This document shows, piece by piece, positions 24,350 to 32,593 of a stretch of 64,000 nucleotides of DNA. The notes under the pieces are model-generated. The model had not been told where the DNA came from, did not search any database, and was given only the letters and a program-made list of their open reading frames with translations. Within the stretch, counting starts at the first letter, position 1. Every line of letters begins with the position of its first letter. The translations under genes and the position numbers were made by a program. Source of the DNA: an uncultured Bacteroides sp. (GTDB taxonomy: Bacteria; Bacteroidota; Bacteroidia; Bacteroidales; Bacteroidaceae); contig CALULL010000010.1 of assembly GCA_944321465.1 (NCBI GenBank), forward strand, positions 1 to 64,000. The letters run 5' to 3'.

Positions 24350-25624
24350 TCAGTCTTCTTCCGTGTAGCGTTCGATGGTCTGTGCGCGGTCGGGGCCTAC
24401 CGAAACAATCTTGATGGGTACTCCCAGTTGTTCTTCGATGAACGACATGTAGGCGTTAAATTCTTCGGGGAACTCGTCTTCGCTCTGCATCTTTGTCATG
24501 TCTGTCTTCCAGCCTGGCAGTTCTGCGTAGATGGGTTCCACGCCTTCTGCGATGTCGAAGGGGAAACGGTCTGTCTCCTCTCCGTTCACGCGGTAGGCTA
24601 CGCAGGCTTTGATGGTGTCAAAGCCGTCCAGCACGTCGCTTTTCATCATGATGAGTTGTGTCACTCCGTCCACCATCACGGCGTATTTCAGTGCCACCAG
24701 GTCTATCCACCCGCAGCGGCGTTTGCGTCCTGTGACGGCTCCATACTCGTGTCCCAGTTGGCGTATGCGGTCGCCCGTCTCGTCAAACAGTTCTGTGGGG
24801 AACGGGCCTGCTCCTACGCGCGTGCAATATGCTTTGAAGATGCCATACACTTCGCCTATGCGGCCCGGTGCTACGCCAAGGCCAGTGCAGGCTCCGGCGC
24901 AGATGGTATTGGACGACGTTACGAACGGGTACGAGCCGAAGTCGATGTCGAGCATCGTTCCTTGTGCGCCCTCGCAGAGGATGGATTTGCCGTTGTCAAG
25001 CAGCTGGTTTATTTCGTGCTCGCTGTCTACCAGGCGGAATTGTTTCAGGTATTCTACGCCTTCAAACCACGCTTTTTCCGTCTCGGCCAGGTCGTATGGG
25101 TAGCCCAGGCTTTGCAGAATCTGCTCGTGGCGTGCCTTGGCGGCGGCATACTTGCGGTCGAAGTCGTGCAGCAGGTCGCCTACGCGCAGCCCGTTGCGGC
25201 TCACCTTGTCGGTGTACGTCGGCCCTATGCCTTTGCCCGTGGTGCCCACTTTGGCATCGCCTTTGGCGGCTTCGTAGGCGGCATCCAGCAGACGGTGTGT
25301 AGGCAGTATGAGGTGGGCTTTCTTTGAGATGCACAGGCGCGCTTTCAGGTCGTGTCCCGATGCTTCCAGTGCTTCGGCTTCGGCTTTGAACAGGGCGGGG
25401 TCGAGCACCACGCCGTTGCCTATGATGTTCAGTTTGTCTCCTTGGAAAATGCCGGAAGGTATGGAGCGGAGTACGTATTTCTGTCCCTCGAACTCCAGCG
25501 TGTGTCCGGCGTTTGGCCCGCCTTGAAAGCGTGCCACTACGTCGTAGCGTGGGGTCAGCACGTCGACAACTTTCCCTTTGCCTTCGTCTCCCCATTGCAG
25601 TCCTAATAGTACGTCAACTTTCAT
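24350..25624 (-). CDS. purA: Adenylosuccinate synthetase
   Basis: A 424-residue protein, normal length. It joins IMP and aspartate with GTP hydrolysis in AMP synthesis. Motifs in order: GTP loop and catalytic Asp in LQWGDEGKGKVVDVL (9-23), catalytic His in NAGHTLEF, IMP site GTTGKGIGPTYTDKVSRNGL, and EGAQGTMLDIDFGSYPFVTS (about 221-240). The start ATG overlaps the TGA stop of the upstream Fur-family gene (ATGA), implying translational coupling. Confidence 0.97.
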   Translation of the reverse strand: MKVDVLLGLQWGDEGKGKVVDVLTPRYDVVARFQGGPNAGHTLEFEGQKYVLRSIPSGIFQGDKLNIIGNGVVLDPALFKAEAEALEASGHDLKARLCISKKAHLILPTHRLLDAAYEAAKGDAKVGTTGKGIGPTYTDKVSRNGLRVGDLLHDFDRKYAAAKARHEQILQSLGYPYDLAETEKAWFEGVEYLKQFRLVDSEHEINQLLDNGKSILCEGAQGTMLDIDFGSYPFVTSSNTICAGACTGLGVAPGRIGEVYGIFKAYCTRVGAGPFPTELFDETGDRIRQLGHEYGAVTGRKRRCGWIDLVALKYAVMVDGVTQLIMMKSDVLDGFDTIKACVAYRVNGEETDRFPFDIAEGVEPIYAELPGWKTDMTKMQSEDEFPEEFNAYMSFIEEQLGVPIKIVSVGPDRAQTIERYTEED

Positions 25625-26133
25625 TTTTCTTTCTTATTGAGGTTGTTTTGTTTTTCCTTTAGTTTCCTTTTGTTTTGCCGCTCGCACTTGCTGCACAGTC
25701 CATATATATATAAGGAGTAGTGCGACAGCGTGAAGCGGGGAAACTTGGTGTTTTCGATGGCATGTTGCAGCTCCTCGTTTTGGAACTCCGTCACCCGTCC
25801 GCATTGCGTGCATATCTGGTGGTGGTGCGTGTCGCGGTTGTAGCTCTTCTCGTACTGCGAGGAGTTGCCGAACTGGTGTTTGATGACCAAGCGTGCGTTG
25901 ATGAGCAGGATGATGGTGTTGTACAGGGTGGCCCGGCTCACACGGAATTTCTCGTGGTCGGCCATGAGCGAGTAGAGTGTATCTATATCGAAGTGTCCGT
26001 CTATCGAATAGATGGTGTCGAGTATGGCATACCTTTCGGGTGTCTTGCGATGCCCGTTCGCGTTGAGATATTCTGTGAATATCTGCCTCACCGTGTCCTT
26101 TACGTTCTGGCTGTCCATACCTATCGAAAACAA
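25621..26133 (-). CDS. Fur-family metal or peroxide-responsive repressor
   Basis: A 170-residue protein; the start may be Met1 or Met6. The winged helix is at about 20-90 (HRKTPERYAILDTI, VSRATLYNTIILLINARLV). The metal domain has HHHQICTQCGRV (first CxxC) and GLCSKCE (second CxxC), the structural zinc site, and other His residues for regulatory metal. It represses target genes depending on iron, zinc, manganese or peroxide; which one cannot be told. Coupling to purA is unusual. A 22-bp array ends 137 bp upstream. Confidence 0.93.
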   Translation of the reverse strand: MFSIGMDSQNVKDTVRQIFTEYLNANGHRKTPERYAILDTIYSIDGHFDIDTLYSLMADHEKFRVSRATLYNTIILLINARLVIKHQFGNSSQYEKSYNRDTHHHQICTQCGRVTEFQNEELQHAIENTKFPRFTLSHYSLYIYGLCSKCERQNKRKLKEKQNNLNKKEK

Positions 26134-26146
26134 CAGTTACAGTTGA

Positions 26147-26154
26147 CAAAGTTA
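26147..26154 (-). promoter_or_regulatory. -7 box for the fur-purA operon
   Basis: Minus-strand TAACTTTG, 13 bp upstream of the Met1 codon or 28 bp upstream of Met6. The very short distance favours Met6 as the true start. Confidence 0.5.
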
Positions 26155-26270
26155 ATTCTTTTTTTGTGGAAGCCAAGCGGGAAACCCTCTTTTTTTCTCC
26201 GGGGCATGTTCTGTCCGTTTCCGGGGGGGACGGAAGCCGGTGGCAGCGGTGGCGTACAGTCGGGCCTCGG

Positions 26271-26350
26271 GGCACAGGTGTGCTTCCCTGGTGGCGCTCC
26301 TTTGCTTCCTCGGTGGCTTTCCTTTGCTGGCCGGAGGGTACACCTTTGCC
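26271..26350. repeat. 22-bp repeat array, four units (C)
   Basis: Cores at exact 22-bp steps: GGCACAGGTGTGCT (26271), GGCGCTCCTTTGCT (26293), GGCTTTCCTTTGCT (26315), GGTACACCTTTGCC (26337). The centres run AGGT, TCCT, TCCT, ACCT. The last core ends one base before the stop codon of the DUF3810 gene (26352). Confidence 0.9.
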
Positions 26351-26351
26351 C

Positions 26352-27452
26352 TCACGGCACTCGCAGGCCGCTCTCCTCAAGGGCTATGAGCAACCCTACG
26401 GCTTCGGAGTAGTTCCTTTGTCCGTTGCTTATTTTGTTGCCGCGCAGGTAGAGGTCGTATAGCTTGTCCTGGATGCTTCCCACGAAGGGGCTGTATCTGG
26501 ATTGCCAATAGCGCGACAGCCGTAGCGAGAGGGCGGCGACCTCGGGGCGCACGGTTGTCCGCAGGCTGTCGTAGCCGGCCTGCGGCAACAGGCGGCGGGC
26601 GTTGCCCAGCACATGAGGGAGCATGGAGAAATAGCCGCTGAAGCGGACGGCGGACTGGCTGGAGCGCACGCATACCAGGTAGGCGTAGAAGTTGGCTTCG
26701 GCCTCGACGGCTATTCCCAGCTGGTGGGCCAGCTCGTGAGCGTAGGTGGCGGGATATTCTTCCGGCGGCACGTCGGCATTGACGGTGAACTCGCAGAAGA
26801 ACGGACCCATGCTGCCGCTTACGCCCACCATCGATGCCAGGCGGCTGAAGAGCATGGGTTTCACGCGGGGATGTTCTGTAAAGGGGGCGTGTATGCCCAG
26901 TGTGGGGGACAGGTGGCGGTAGCCTTGCACGACCTCGCGGCACAGCACGCTGTCGGGCACGGCAGGGAAGTCCGGCCGATAGGCGGCGTTGAGGCTGTCC
27001 ACGTATCGGCGGGCAAAGCGTTCAAACGTGTCGGGCTGGTAGACCGCTGGGGCGATGCCGGTGCGGTGACAGAAGTCGGCTTGCGAGTAGTTCAGTCCCC
27101 AAGCGGCGTAGAACCACGTGTAGGTCCACAGCAGGTATTCGGCCATGCGTGACGCTATGTGTCGCCACGGGCGGTGCTTGCGGCCTAAGCGGGCATGGAA
27201 GGGGTAGGCCAGCAACCCCGCTATGCTGAGGGCGATGAACACGTCGCCCACGGCGAAGGGTACTGCTCCCGACAGGGTGGACAGCGGGGCGGCAACGAGC
27301 GGGTAGACGTTGCGCGCATAGGCTTCGCCCCAGCCGGGCAGCATTTGCGCCAGAACGACCAGGGCGAGCAGCAAGGCCAGCGTCAGGCGGCGTGCTCGTC
27401 GGGCTGTGGCGCGGTGTGCCTTTCCTCCTGTCGTGTGGTGCTCATAGCCCAT
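26352..27452 (-). CDS. DUF3810 family membrane metallopeptidase-like protein
   Basis: A 366-residue protein with three N-terminal membrane segments (about 22-40, 48-80, 98-115) and a large soluble domain containing a zinc-peptidase motif: TYAHELAHQLGIAVEAEANF (HELAH about residue 236, with a downstream Glu that could be the third ligand). The family is membrane-bound with presumed peptidase activity that is not experimentally assigned as far as I know. The start overlaps the end of the upstream DNA-alkylation-repair gene by 11 bp. Confidence 0.85.
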   Translation of the reverse strand: MGYEHHTTGGKAHRATARRARRLTLALLLALVVLAQMLPGWGEAYARNVYPLVAAPLSTLSGAVPFAVGDVFIALSIAGLLAYPFHARLGRKHRPWRHIASRMAEYLLWTYTWFYAAWGLNYSQADFCHRTGIAPAVYQPDTFERFARRYVDSLNAAYRPDFPAVPDSVLCREVVQGYRHLSPTLGIHAPFTEHPRVKPMLFSRLASMVGVSGSMGPFFCEFTVNADVPPEEYPATYAHELAHQLGIAVEAEANFYAYLVCVRSSQSAVRFSGYFSMLPHVLGNARRLLPQAGYDSLRTTVRPEVAALSLRLSRYWQSRYSPFVGSIQDKLYDLYLRGNKISNGQRNYSEAVGLLIALEESGLRVP

Positions 27453-28134
27453 TGCCGGTGGCTGCTTGGCTCAGGTCTTCGGTCTCTTCTTTCACGAGGT
27501 TGTAGAGGGCCTGTTCGGCCTCGGCGGTGGAGTGGGCGAAACCTTCTACTTTCCGGCAAGCGCGGAAGGCGTTCTCTTCGCCCTGTTGCACGAAGCGGCG
27601 CAGGGCTGTCTGGGCCGCACGCCGCACGTGGTAGGAACCGTCGACGGCGGCGCAGACGGCCTGGTCGAGCAATTCGTTGGCAGCACGGTCGTCCATGTCG
27701 CCACGGCGCATCAGCAGGCGGGCGGCGGTGAGGAAGCCACACACCTGCACGTATTCCGACTCGCAGGCTATCCACTGGAACGACTTGGCCGGGGCGTAGG
27801 GCAGGTGCTGGAAGAGGTTCATGCACGTCAGCTCGGCTATTTCAATGTTGTGTATGTCTTCTACCCAGATGTCGGCAATCTCGGGCAGAAAGCTCTCTGT
27901 CGGCTGTAGCATCCCGGCCAGTATCTTGCATTCGCGTATGTCTTCTTTCCACAGGGCCTGTGCCAGTGCATGATTTTTCTCGTGGGTGGCGGCTATGGCC
28001 TTGATGCGGGGCAGCTCTACGCCGAAGTTCAGCTTGTAGACCAGCCCTTTCTCGCGCATGCTTTGCGACACGGCTCCGTTCATGGCCAGTCGCAGTTGTG
28101 TTTTTATTTCCTTTAGCTGTTGATGTATGTCCAT
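27442..28134 (-). CDS. DNA alkylation repair protein (AlkD-like)
   Basis: A 230-residue all-helical protein with the HEAT-like repeats of the AlkD glycosylase group (KLNFGVELPRIKAIAATHEK and ALAQALWKEDIRECKILAGM near the N-terminus, then repeats through to residue 220). AlkD enzymes excise bulky or cationic alkylated bases without flipping them; whether the catalytic Trp/Asp pair is kept needs an alignment. It sits between the Rpn nuclease and DUF3810 genes in one direction. Confidence 0.78.
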   Translation of the reverse strand: MDIHQQLKEIKTQLRLAMNGAVSQSMREKGLVYKLNFGVELPRIKAIAATHEKNHALAQALWKEDIRECKILAGMLQPTESFLPEIADIWVEDIHNIEIAELTCMNLFQHLPYAPAKSFQWIACESEYVQVCGFLTAARLLMRRGDMDDRAANELLDQAVCAAVDGSYHVRRAAQTALRRFVQQGEENAFRACRKVEGFAHSTAEAEQALYNLVKEETEDLSQAATGNGL

Positions 28135-28185
28135 GTGTGTTGTGTGCTTGTTGTCGTTTGGGCGAAGACTATCGGGGAAGCGGGC

Positions 28186-29106
28186 TCAAAGGGCACGTAC
28201 TTGCTCGGCGGTCAGTCCGGTGATTTTGGCGATTACTTCCGAGGCGATGCCCTCCTGCTTCATGGCGCGGGCGTTCTTCAGCCGTTCAGCCTCCTGTCCT
28301 TCTTTCAGTCCCATTTCTTTCCCCTTTTCCAGTCCCGCTTTCTCTCCTTCTTCCCGTCCCATCTGCCGTCCTTCCTCTCGTCCCTGTTTCAGCCCTTCCC
28401 TCCGGGCGCTGTTGATGGTGGTCTTTGCGGTGCTGATGATGTCCCAGAACTTCTCGTAGCTGAGCAGCTGTTCTTCGGAGAAAGCGGATTCTTCCAGTTG
28501 CCCGACAGCCTTGCTTATCTGTGGGTCCTCCATCAGTTCCTTGGGCACGTCCACGGTGCTCTCGTCAATTTCCGTGAGGTAGCGCAGCCACAGCACCTGC
28601 ATCCGCTTCTCGCTGTAGCGTCTTGGGGTAAACTTGGGAAGCTCGACGAACACGAACCGCAGCCCTTCGATGACGGCCTTGGTTTCTGCCTCCTCCACGA
28701 TGCGGAAGTCGTGGTAGTAGTCCGCTCCCTCGGCGAAGGTGTCGTTCACCAGGTTGAGCGAATAGACGGGCTGCAGCAGCTCGTAGTCTCCTCCTTTTGG
28801 AAGCTGGCTGACGTAGGCTTTCGAGGCATTGAAGAGCACCCGCTGGCGGTAGGCTGATGTCCACATCATCTGCATCTCGACGATGAACTGCCTTCCCCTC
28901 TGGTCCCGGCAGCGCACGTCTACGATGCTGTCCTTTCTGAGGGGGTTCTGCGGAACCAGTTCGGGGTCGAGATACTCCACGTGGGTTATCTCCTCGCCCG
29001 GCCCGTCGAGCGGGAGCAGGGCGTTGAGGAAACTGATGACGAGGTCCGGGTGCTGCCCGAACACCTTCTTGAAAGTCAGGTCTGCTTTGGGGTTGAGGTA
29101 CTTCAT
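28186..29106 (-). CDS. Rpn family recombination-promoting nuclease
   Basis: A 306-residue PD-(D/E)xK family protein. The N-terminus MKYLNPKADLTFKKVFGQHP and the core DSIVDVRCRDQRGRQFIVEM (Asp about 60, ExQ about 76-78) are typical of Rpn/transposase_31 proteins. The C-terminus (about 228-285) is a charged coil of degenerate repeats GREEG, GLEKGKE, GLKEGQE. Rpn proteins in Escherichia coli are DNA endonucleases that increase RecA-independent recombination; recent work on relatives points to phage defence. Here it is a single copy, with its own promoter and an upstream 22-bp array. Confidence 0.88.
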   Translation of the reverse strand: MKYLNPKADLTFKKVFGQHPDLVISFLNALLPLDGPGEEITHVEYLDPELVPQNPLRKDSIVDVRCRDQRGRQFIVEMQMMWTSAYRQRVLFNASKAYVSQLPKGGDYELLQPVYSLNLVNDTFAEGADYYHDFRIVEEAETKAVIEGLRFVFVELPKFTPRRYSEKRMQVLWLRYLTEIDESTVDVPKELMEDPQISKAVGQLEESAFSEEQLLSYEKFWDIISTAKTTINSARREGLKQGREEGRQMGREEGEKAGLEKGKEMGLKEGQEAERLKNARAMKQEGIASEVIAKITGLTAEQVRAL

Positions 29107-29146
29107 GTGTCGGCCTTTGTTTTTGCTCGGTTGTTCCTGTCGGGTG

Positions 29147-29154
29147 CAAAGTTA
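29147..29154 (-). promoter_or_regulatory. -7 box for the Rpn gene
   Basis: Minus-strand TAACTTTG, 40 bp upstream of the start. Confidence 0.5.
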
Positions 29155-29239
29155 GCTTTTCTCGCTGGGAAACCGTGATTTTCCGCTCGCAATTTTGTCG
29201 TCCGTCCCGTCGTCGGGGTGTCTTGGGTGTCCTTTTGCG

Positions 29240-29319
29240 GGCGCAGGTCTGCCCGGCGAGGGGCAGAGGTTTGTCCGCAGGGGGGCGAAGGTGTGCTTCC
29301 GGGAGGGCATACCTTTGCT
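29240..29319. repeat. 22-bp repeat array, four units (D)
   Basis: Cores at exact 22-bp steps: GGCGCAGGTCTGCC (29240), GGCAGAGGTTTGTC (29262), GGCGAAGGTGTGCT (29284), GGCATACCTTTGCT (29306). Centres AGGT, AGGT, AGGT, ACCT. It starts 133 bp before the Rpn gene and lies beyond the terminator of the dipeptidyl peptidase gene. The rest of this 335-bp spacer holds only that terminator and the Rpn promoter. Confidence 0.9.
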
Positions 29320-29367
29320 CCCCGGGGGCTTTGAGATAGTTCTCGGGCGGGCTTTCCTGCGGGTACT

Positions 29368-29417
29368 AAAAAGCCGCAGGAGGCGTGGGGCTCCAAAGCC
29401 CGCACGCGACCTGCGGC
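29368..29417 (-). terminator. Terminator of the dipeptidyl peptidase gene
   Basis: Stem GCCGCAGG (29373-29380) with CCTGCGGC (29410-29417) enclosing a second GC-rich hairpin; on the minus strand it is followed by TTTTTAG. Confidence 0.8.
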
Positions 29418-29441
29418 AAGAAGTATGCCGTTGCCGGGACA

Positions 29442-31493
29442 TCAGTTGCGCGAGGGCAGCGGCGAGTAGTCGCGGCTGTAGCGCAGCATTTGCTCTGCGT
29501 AGTCCTCGTCGTAGCTGACGGTGATGTCGGTGATGTTGCCCTGCTCGTCGGTTACTGCCTCGTAGCGCGGGTTTACAAAGCCTTTGTAGGGGGCAAGGTT
29601 GAGCCGCTTGTAGCGTTCGAGTACCTCGGTGTGGAGGGCGGGGTCTACCTTGACGGCGTAGGTCTCGACCAGTGTCCGGGCGGCTTCAAAGTCGCCGGTG
29701 GACTTGATGCGTTGCACCTCGGCCAGCAACTGGGCAAAGAGGTCGCGCACTTTGGCATAGTCGTTCACCTTCACGTAGGTCTTGCCGTCGCGCTTTACCA
29801 TCTCGACCACGTTGCCGTCCTTGCCGTGCTCGTACACCCACCGGGCGATGAGCTGACGGTTGCGCATGTGGGCTTCCTCGATGTTGTTGCCCGGCTCGAT
29901 GCGCACCAGCTGCGTCATCAGGCCGTTCATAAGGTAAGTGTAGTACTGGGCTTTGTAGGCATCGGGGCTATCCAGCAGTCCCAGTTCGACGAGCTTGGGG
30001 TCGGCCACGTAGTAGAGTCCGAAAAGGTCGGCGCGTGCCTCTTCGATGGTGGAGCCATAGGCTTTCAGGGCATCGGGGTCGGCACCGGGAGCCATTCTGC
30101 CCGAGCCGTGGCCCAGGCATTCGTGCAGGTCGGTGTGCAGTTCGTCGGTGAGGTCGGCATACTGGTCGATGAGCTTCAGCTCGTCGGGGCTGTAGACAAA
30201 CTCCTCGTTGAAGCCGTTGCCATGGGCGGCCTTGTTGTAGGCGTCCGTGATGTTGCCTATGGTCACCGACTTGGAGCCGTATTGGCTGCGTATCCAGTTG
30301 GAGTTTGGCAGGTTGATGCCTATGGCTGTCGAGGGGTAGAGGTCTCCTGCCAGGATGGCAGCGGTGATGACTTTGGCCGACACGCCTTTTACCTGCTGTT
30401 TCTTGAACTGCGGGTCGACGGGCGAATGGTCTTCAAACCACTGCGCGTTGGCGCTGATGGTCTCGGTGCGGCGCGTGGCTTCGAGGTCTTTGAAGTTCAC
30501 CAGCGACTCCCAGCTGGCCTTCAGTCCCAGCGGGTCGCCGTAGTTTTCTATGAAACCGTTCACAAAGTCGACCCGTGCCACGGTGTCCTGCACCCAGAGG
30601 ATAGAATAGTTGTCGAAAGCCTTCAGATCGCCTGTCTGGTAGAACTCGATGAGCTTGGCGATGGTCTTCTGCTGCTCGGGTGTCTCGGCTACGCCTTCGG
30701 CCTTTTGCAGCCAGTAGACGATTTTCTCGATGGCCGGGCTGTACAGGCCGCCGACTTTCCATACTTCCTCCTGCAAGCGGCCGTCCTTTTTCACCAGGCG
30801 GCTGTTCAGTCCGTAGGAGACGGGAGACTCGTCCTTGGGGTCTTTCAGACGGTTGTAGAAGGCTTCGGCTTCCTGCTGTGTCACTCCGTCGTAGTAGTTG
30901 CAGGCCGAGGTGAGTATGAGGTCTTCGCCGTCGGCCTGGTTGACGCGCTTGGGCAACACGGTGGGGTCGAAGATGACGGGACTGATTTCGTCGCACAGCT
31001 GCTCGGCTGTCTGTCCCTCGGCCAAGGGTAGGGCCGACGGGGCGAGTCCGAGCACGGCCTGGCGGAAGAAGTCTTGGCTGAAGCCGGGGACAAACTTCTC
31101 GCTGCCGTAGTGATGGTGTATGCCGTTGGAGAACCACACACGCTTGAGGTAGACTTCGAAAGCCTTGAAGTCAGGCGTAGTGCGGTCGCCCTGGTAGCCG
31201 GTGTAGATGGCTTCGAGGGTGCGGCGGATGGTGAGGTTGTACTTACCGTTCTGGTCGAACAGGATGTCGCGGCCCTGCAAGGCGGCTTCGGTGAGGTAGT
31301 AGACCAGTTGTTTTTGGCGCAGTGTCAGCTCTTCGAAGCCGGGGACGCGGTAACGCAAAATCTGTAAGTCGGCAAATTGTTCCACTGTGTAGTCGAATTT
31401 ATTGGTTTGCGAACTCTCTGAGGTGTTGGATTTGCTGCCACATGCTGTCAGCAGAGAGACTGCAACTGCGGCTGTGATGAGTTGTTTCTTCAT
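29442..31493 (-). CDS. Dipeptidyl peptidase III (M49), lipoprotein
   Basis: A 683-residue protein starting MKKQLITAAVAVSLLTACGS, which has a lipoprotein signal (lipobox LTAC). The M49 zinc motif is HECLGHGSG (about residues 441-449, an HExxxH site), with the third ligand in STIEEARADLFGLYYV. It removes dipeptides from the N-terminus of oligopeptides, here probably in the periplasm or at the surface. An in-frame ATG 54 bp upstream is rejected because it would hide the signal peptide. Strong terminator downstream. Confidence 0.92.
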   Translation of the reverse strand: MKKQLITAAVAVSLLTACGSKSNTSESSQTNKFDYTVEQFADLQILRYRVPGFEELTLRQKQLVYYLTEAALQGRDILFDQNGKYNLTIRRTLEAIYTGYQGDRTTPDFKAFEVYLKRVWFSNGIHHHYGSEKFVPGFSQDFFRQAVLGLAPSALPLAEGQTAEQLCDEISPVIFDPTVLPKRVNQADGEDLILTSACNYYDGVTQQEAEAFYNRLKDPKDESPVSYGLNSRLVKKDGRLQEEVWKVGGLYSPAIEKIVYWLQKAEGVAETPEQQKTIAKLIEFYQTGDLKAFDNYSILWVQDTVARVDFVNGFIENYGDPLGLKASWESLVNFKDLEATRRTETISANAQWFEDHSPVDPQFKKQQVKGVSAKVITAAILAGDLYPSTAIGINLPNSNWIRSQYGSKSVTIGNITDAYNKAAHGNGFNEEFVYSPDELKLIDQYADLTDELHTDLHECLGHGSGRMAPGADPDALKAYGSTIEEARADLFGLYYVADPKLVELGLLDSPDAYKAQYYTYLMNGLMTQLVRIEPGNNIEEAHMRNRQLIARWVYEHGKDGNVVEMVKRDGKTYVKVNDYAKVRDLFAQLLAEVQRIKSTGDFEAARTLVETYAVKVDPALHTEVLERYKRLNLAPYKGFVNPRYEAVTDEQGNITDITVSYDEDYAEQMLRYSRDYSPLPSRN

Positions 31494-31643
31494 TGGGGGT
31501 AAGGGTATTAGGTTTGTTTCTGAATGGTGCCGCGGTGGCCGTGGCACACGTTCCCCACGGCGGGCTGTCCGTCGCGGTCGCCGTGGTGGCGCGTGCCGGC
31601 TTGTCCGTCGTGGGGGAGTGTGTGCCTGCGGTCCGGGTGGAAG

Positions 31644-32108
31644 TCATTTCTTGCGTTCGGCATGTTTCTTCCTGTAGCCGTTGGGCGTTTCGCCCACGTT
31701 TTTGTAAAAGGCCGCGTAGAACGACTGTCGGTTGGCGAAGCCCACCATTGCACTGATTTCCTCAACGTTCTTGTCGTTGTAGCGTTTGTCGGTAAGCAGG
31801 TGCATGGCTTCTTTTACACGATACTCGTTGAGCAGGCACGAGTAGTTCATGCCAAAGCGCGAGTTCACGACGGCTGAAAGGTAGCGGGTGTTCGTCTGCA
31901 ACTCCTTGGCCAGTGCCTTGGCCGAATAGTCTGGGTCGCGATATTTCTTCTGCACGACGATGATGTTGAGAATCTTGTCGTAAAGCTCGTCGGCAAGCTC
32001 TGGACGGATTAGGGACCGGTAGGCCGCGCTCTTTTCCTTCTTTTCGCGCAGGTTGTAGGGCCGTTTCTTCTCAGTAGCCTCTGGGTTTTGTTTGTTTAAA
32101 TCACTCAT
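31644..32108 (-). CDS. AraC-type DNA-binding regulator, short
   Basis: A 154-residue protein: a charged N-terminal segment, then an AraC/XylS double helix-turn-helix (about 55-148: YSAKALAKELQTNTRYLSAV, VEEISAMVGFANRQSFYAAF, KNVGETPNGYRKKH). There is no sensor domain, so it may be the output part of a system or respond through abundance. It lies 150 bp upstream of the dipeptidyl peptidase gene in the same direction. Confidence 0.88.
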   Translation of the reverse strand: MSDLNKQNPEATEKKRPYNLREKKEKSAAYRSLIRPELADELYDKILNIIVVQKKYRDPDYSAKALAKELQTNTRYLSAVVNSRFGMNYSCLLNEYRVKEAMHLLTDKRYNDKNVEEISAMVGFANRQSFYAAFYKNVGETPNGYRKKHAERKK

Positions 32109-32449
32109 TAATTTAACTGGTTAGGGTCGGTTGTTGTATAAGTATATCCGAAAGCGCTGTTTCGGCATGACAAATATCTGACATTTTTGCGAAGAAAACA
32201 ACATTTGAAACCCTTTTTTCCCCTCTATGGGCCGCAAGGAGTGTAAAAAGTCCAAAATTACCCCCCCGGTAACAATATTTAACAAAATAGAAGCGGTTGT
32301 TCCACCACCGGCCTGCCGGACAGCCTGCGGCCTGACGCAGAATTGCCTTCTTCGCGAGCGGCTTTGTCCGGTGGGGCGGACGGGGTGCTTCCGGCCTCGT
32401 AGTGCGGGTGGGTAAGGGCAAGGCGGAGGGGCGCGTTGTCCGTTTTCGG

Positions 32450-32529
32450 GGCACACCTGTACCCGGCGGCTGGCAGAGGTGTACCCGCTTCGGGGCGAAC
32501 CTGTGCCAGCGAGCGGGCAGACCTGTGCC
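32450..32529. repeat. 22-bp repeat array, four units (E)
   Basis: Cores at exact 22-bp steps: GGCACACCTGTACC (32450), GGCAGAGGTGTACC (32472), GGCGAACCTGTGCC (32494), GGCAGACCTGTGCC (32516). Centres ACCT, AGGT, ACCT, ACCT. It lies between divergent genes (AraC and recQ) and ends only 34 bp before the recQ -7 box, the closest of all arrays. I see no other element in the remaining 340 bp of this spacer toward the AraC gene. Confidence 0.9.
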
Positions 32530-32563
32530 GGGGCGGTGGGTGCCGGGAACCGGAAAAATGGCG

Positions 32564-32571
32564 TAACTTTG
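32564..32571 (+). promoter_or_regulatory. -7 box for recQ
   Basis: TAACTTTG, 22 bp upstream of the recQ start. The predicted -33 region falls at the edge of repeat array E. Confidence 0.55.
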
Positions 32572-32593
32572 CAGCCGCGAAAACGACAAAGGC

